Shown: positions 5,535 to 6,842 of the stretch, one piece after another
Numbering within the stretch: the first letter of the stretch is position 1
How the letters are laid out: each line of letters begins with the position of its first letter
Source: Deltaproteobacteria bacterium
Lineage (GTDB): Bacteria; Myxococcota_A; UBA796; UBA2385
Length of the DNA: 6,842 bases
Direction: 5' to 3'
Assembly (NCBI GenBank): GCA_016845285.1
Contig: JAERSX010000129.1
Location: 1-6,842 of the forward strand
Notes under the pieces: model-generated
The model's input: the letters and a program-made list of their open reading frames with translations, nothing else
Told to the model about the DNA's origin: nothing
Database searches by the model: none
Program-made: the position numbers and the translations under genes

Positions 5535-6842
5535 TCCGGCAGCAACACCGGCAGCCGCTGTTGGCCATCGAAGCTGATGCCCAGGGCCTCCAGCATGGTG
5601 CCGCACACGGCCTCCTCACCGGGCGGCAGGCGCTCGTCCGAGTAGAGCGGGTCTTCGCCTGCCGGGATGTCGTCGAAGGGTGTGGCTTCTCCGGTGTCCG
5701 GGTCCCAGCCACAGATGAAGCCGTTGCTGGGATCGGGGACTCCCAGGCTCTGGTTGCCTCGCAGCAGCGGTGACACCGCGAGCAGCCCGTTGTTGAGGTG
5801 GTGCCCGGTGCCGAAGGAGCTCCCGGTGTCCCACTTGTCTCGGCCGAACTCCGTGTTGAACACGATCAGCGTGCGATCCCACAGGCTGGTGCCATCGGAG
5901 TTGCCGTCGGCGTCGTAGTACGGCGCATCCGAGAGCAGGCCGATGAGCTGGCCGATGACCCACAGCACCCGATCCCAGTGGGTGGCCTGGGCGCTGGCGT
6001 GGTTCTGGTGGCTCTGGTCGAAGGCGAGGAAGCCGTCGGTTCCAGGCTCTGTGAGGGTGATGGCACTCGACGCATTCGTGCGGATGAGCAGGTAGGCCAG
6101 GGCCGCCTGCGCTTGGAGGCGATCGTCTGGAGTTCCGGCGGTGCTGGTGGGGAAGGCGTCTGGCAGGGCACTCAGGATGGCGCTGGCCTCGTCGCTGGGC
6201 GACAAGCCGAAGGCATCGAGAGGGAAGATGTCGCCCAGATCCGGCACGAAGAGCAACTGATGGATGAGCTCGGCGGTCTCGAGCTGGCCATCAGAAGAGC
6301 GCCGGGCCTGGAGGATGGCCTTGCGCAGGCGACTGTTGGCGAAGGTCTGGGCGAAGGGGCTGGCGGTCTCCAGCGTCTGCTCGCGAAACGCTCGCGCTTC
6401 CTCGACGAGCAGCGTCCGAACTGCCGGATCGCTCAGGGGATCGTCGCCGACCTCGGTGATGCCGAGGTGCCCGTGGGTGCTCAGGGGGAACGTGACCGGA
6501 TTGACCACGACCTCGGCGAGGGCGCGGGGATCGATCCCGGCATCTTGACCCCCCACGCTGTAGCCGCCGCGCCCCATGTTGACGTTGGGCAGGGGCTGGT
6601 CGGCGCCGTAGGCCAAGGCCATGACCTCGGCCATGGTGCGCCCGAAGTGGGTGTCGCGGCCGGTCATCCAGCGTGACTGGGCGGTGAAGTGGTTCACCGA
6701 GCTGGACTGGGTTCCCATGACGACGCTCTGGCTGGCGTAGTTCTCGAGGAACTCCGAGGGTGTGTCTCGGTCCACCGCCCCGATGTTGGAGTTGTCCGGC
6801 TGGTGGCGCTCGTGTCCAATGACCGTGCCTCGAGCCGTCCGG
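5528..6842 (-). CDS. DUF1501 family protein (5' end missing)
   Basis: 437 residues are visible; the reading frame stays open to the right edge, so the N-terminus, where these proteins usually carry a twin-arginine or other export signal, is not seen. GTG 6775 could be read as a start, but the 22 upstream residues in frame continue sensibly (GTVIGHERHQPDNSNIGAV), so this is an internal codon. Family features, in visible numbering: PNVNMGRGGYSVGG from 85, the FDQSHQNH segment (274-281) matching the usual FDxHxxN, and NTEFGRD (329-335) followed by GTGHHLNNGLL (344-354), equivalent to the family's SEFGRTP...GRDHW region. DUF1501 proteins are related to the sulfatase/phosphatase superfamily, and their function is largely unknown. 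They often sit beside a DUF1800 gene; none is visible here, but one could lie beyond the right edge. The final stretch is Cys-containing (ICGWDP, VCGTMLEALG), in line with an exported protein. Family assignment good, role unknown. Confidence 0.85.
   Translation of the reverse strand, partial: RTARGTVIGHERHQPDNSNIGAVDRDTPSEFLENYASQSVVMGTQSSSVNHFTAQSRWMTGRDTHFGRTMAEVMALAYGADQPLPNVNMGRGGYSVGGQDAGIDPRALAEVVVNPVTFPLSTHGHLGITEVGDDPLSDPAVRTLLVEEARAFREQTLETASPFAQTFANSRLRKAILQARRSSDGQLETAELIHQLLFVPDLGDIFPLDAFGLSPSDEASAILSALPDAFPTSTAGTPDDRLQAQAALAYLLIRTNASSAITLTEPGTDGFLAFDQSHQNHASAQATHWDRVLWVIGQLIGLLSDAPYYDADGNSDGTSLWDRTLIVFNTEFGRDKWDTGSSFGTGHHLNNGLLAVSPLLRGNQSLGVPDPSNGFICGWDPDTGEATPFDDIPAGEDPLYSDERLPPGEEAVCGTMLEALGISFDGQQRLPVLLPES

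Noticed and set aside
5798..6676. Plus-strand open frame opposite the DUF1501 gene.
   Set aside because: Gly/Val/Glu-rich shadow of a frame with DUF1501 motifs; no ribosome-binding site seen.
6773..6775. GTG as the true start of the DUF1501 gene.
   Set aside because: The frame is open upstream to the window edge with family-like sequence, and the visible protein lacks an export signal, so the real start lies outside.

Overview
The window is GC-rich, with strong G/C preference at third codon positions, and looks like chromosomal DNA of a free-living Gram-negative bacterium of the Myxococcota/deltaproteobacterial type. That placement is an inference. It rests on a lipoprotein with a cysteine-rich module and a ferritin-like domain (a layout I associate with myxobacteria), a secreted lipoprotein with a pure Asp-X tract, a DUF1501 protein, and a long-form acyl-CoA dehydrogenase. 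No mobile element, tRNA, rRNA or CRISPR array is visible.

Layout. (1) 1-1448, minus strand: the first 482 residues of an acyl-CoA dehydrogenase of the long DmdC/FadE5-like type, cut by the left edge. It is read from a TTG start with a good ribosome-binding site. (2) 1449-1569: a 121-base divergent intergenic region with a weak promoter candidate in each direction and a small inverted repeat. (3) 1570-2868, plus: a predicted lipoprotein with a Cys-rich module followed by a four-helix ferritin-like di-iron domain. (4) 2875-4344, plus: a membrane-anchored sulfatase/phosphatase-superfamily protein starting six bases after the previous stop, so probably co-transcribed. (5) 4345-4624: 280 bases without a convincing gene, holding a hairpin just after the sulfatase gene and a coding-like but startless antisense stretch. 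(6) 4625-5518, plus: a predicted exported lipoprotein with a 51-residue Asp-X linker and an unrecognised C-terminal domain. (7) 5528-6842, minus: a DUF1501 family protein converging on the lipoprotein gene and running off the right edge.

Functionally the window mixes one cytoplasmic beta-oxidation-type enzyme with four envelope or secreted proteins. Only the ferritin-like and sulfatase-like pair is likely to be an operon. I do not see a clearly new multi-gene system. The most interesting items are the envelope-anchored di-iron protein and its coupled sulfatase-like partner, and the Asp-X lipoprotein with an orphan domain.
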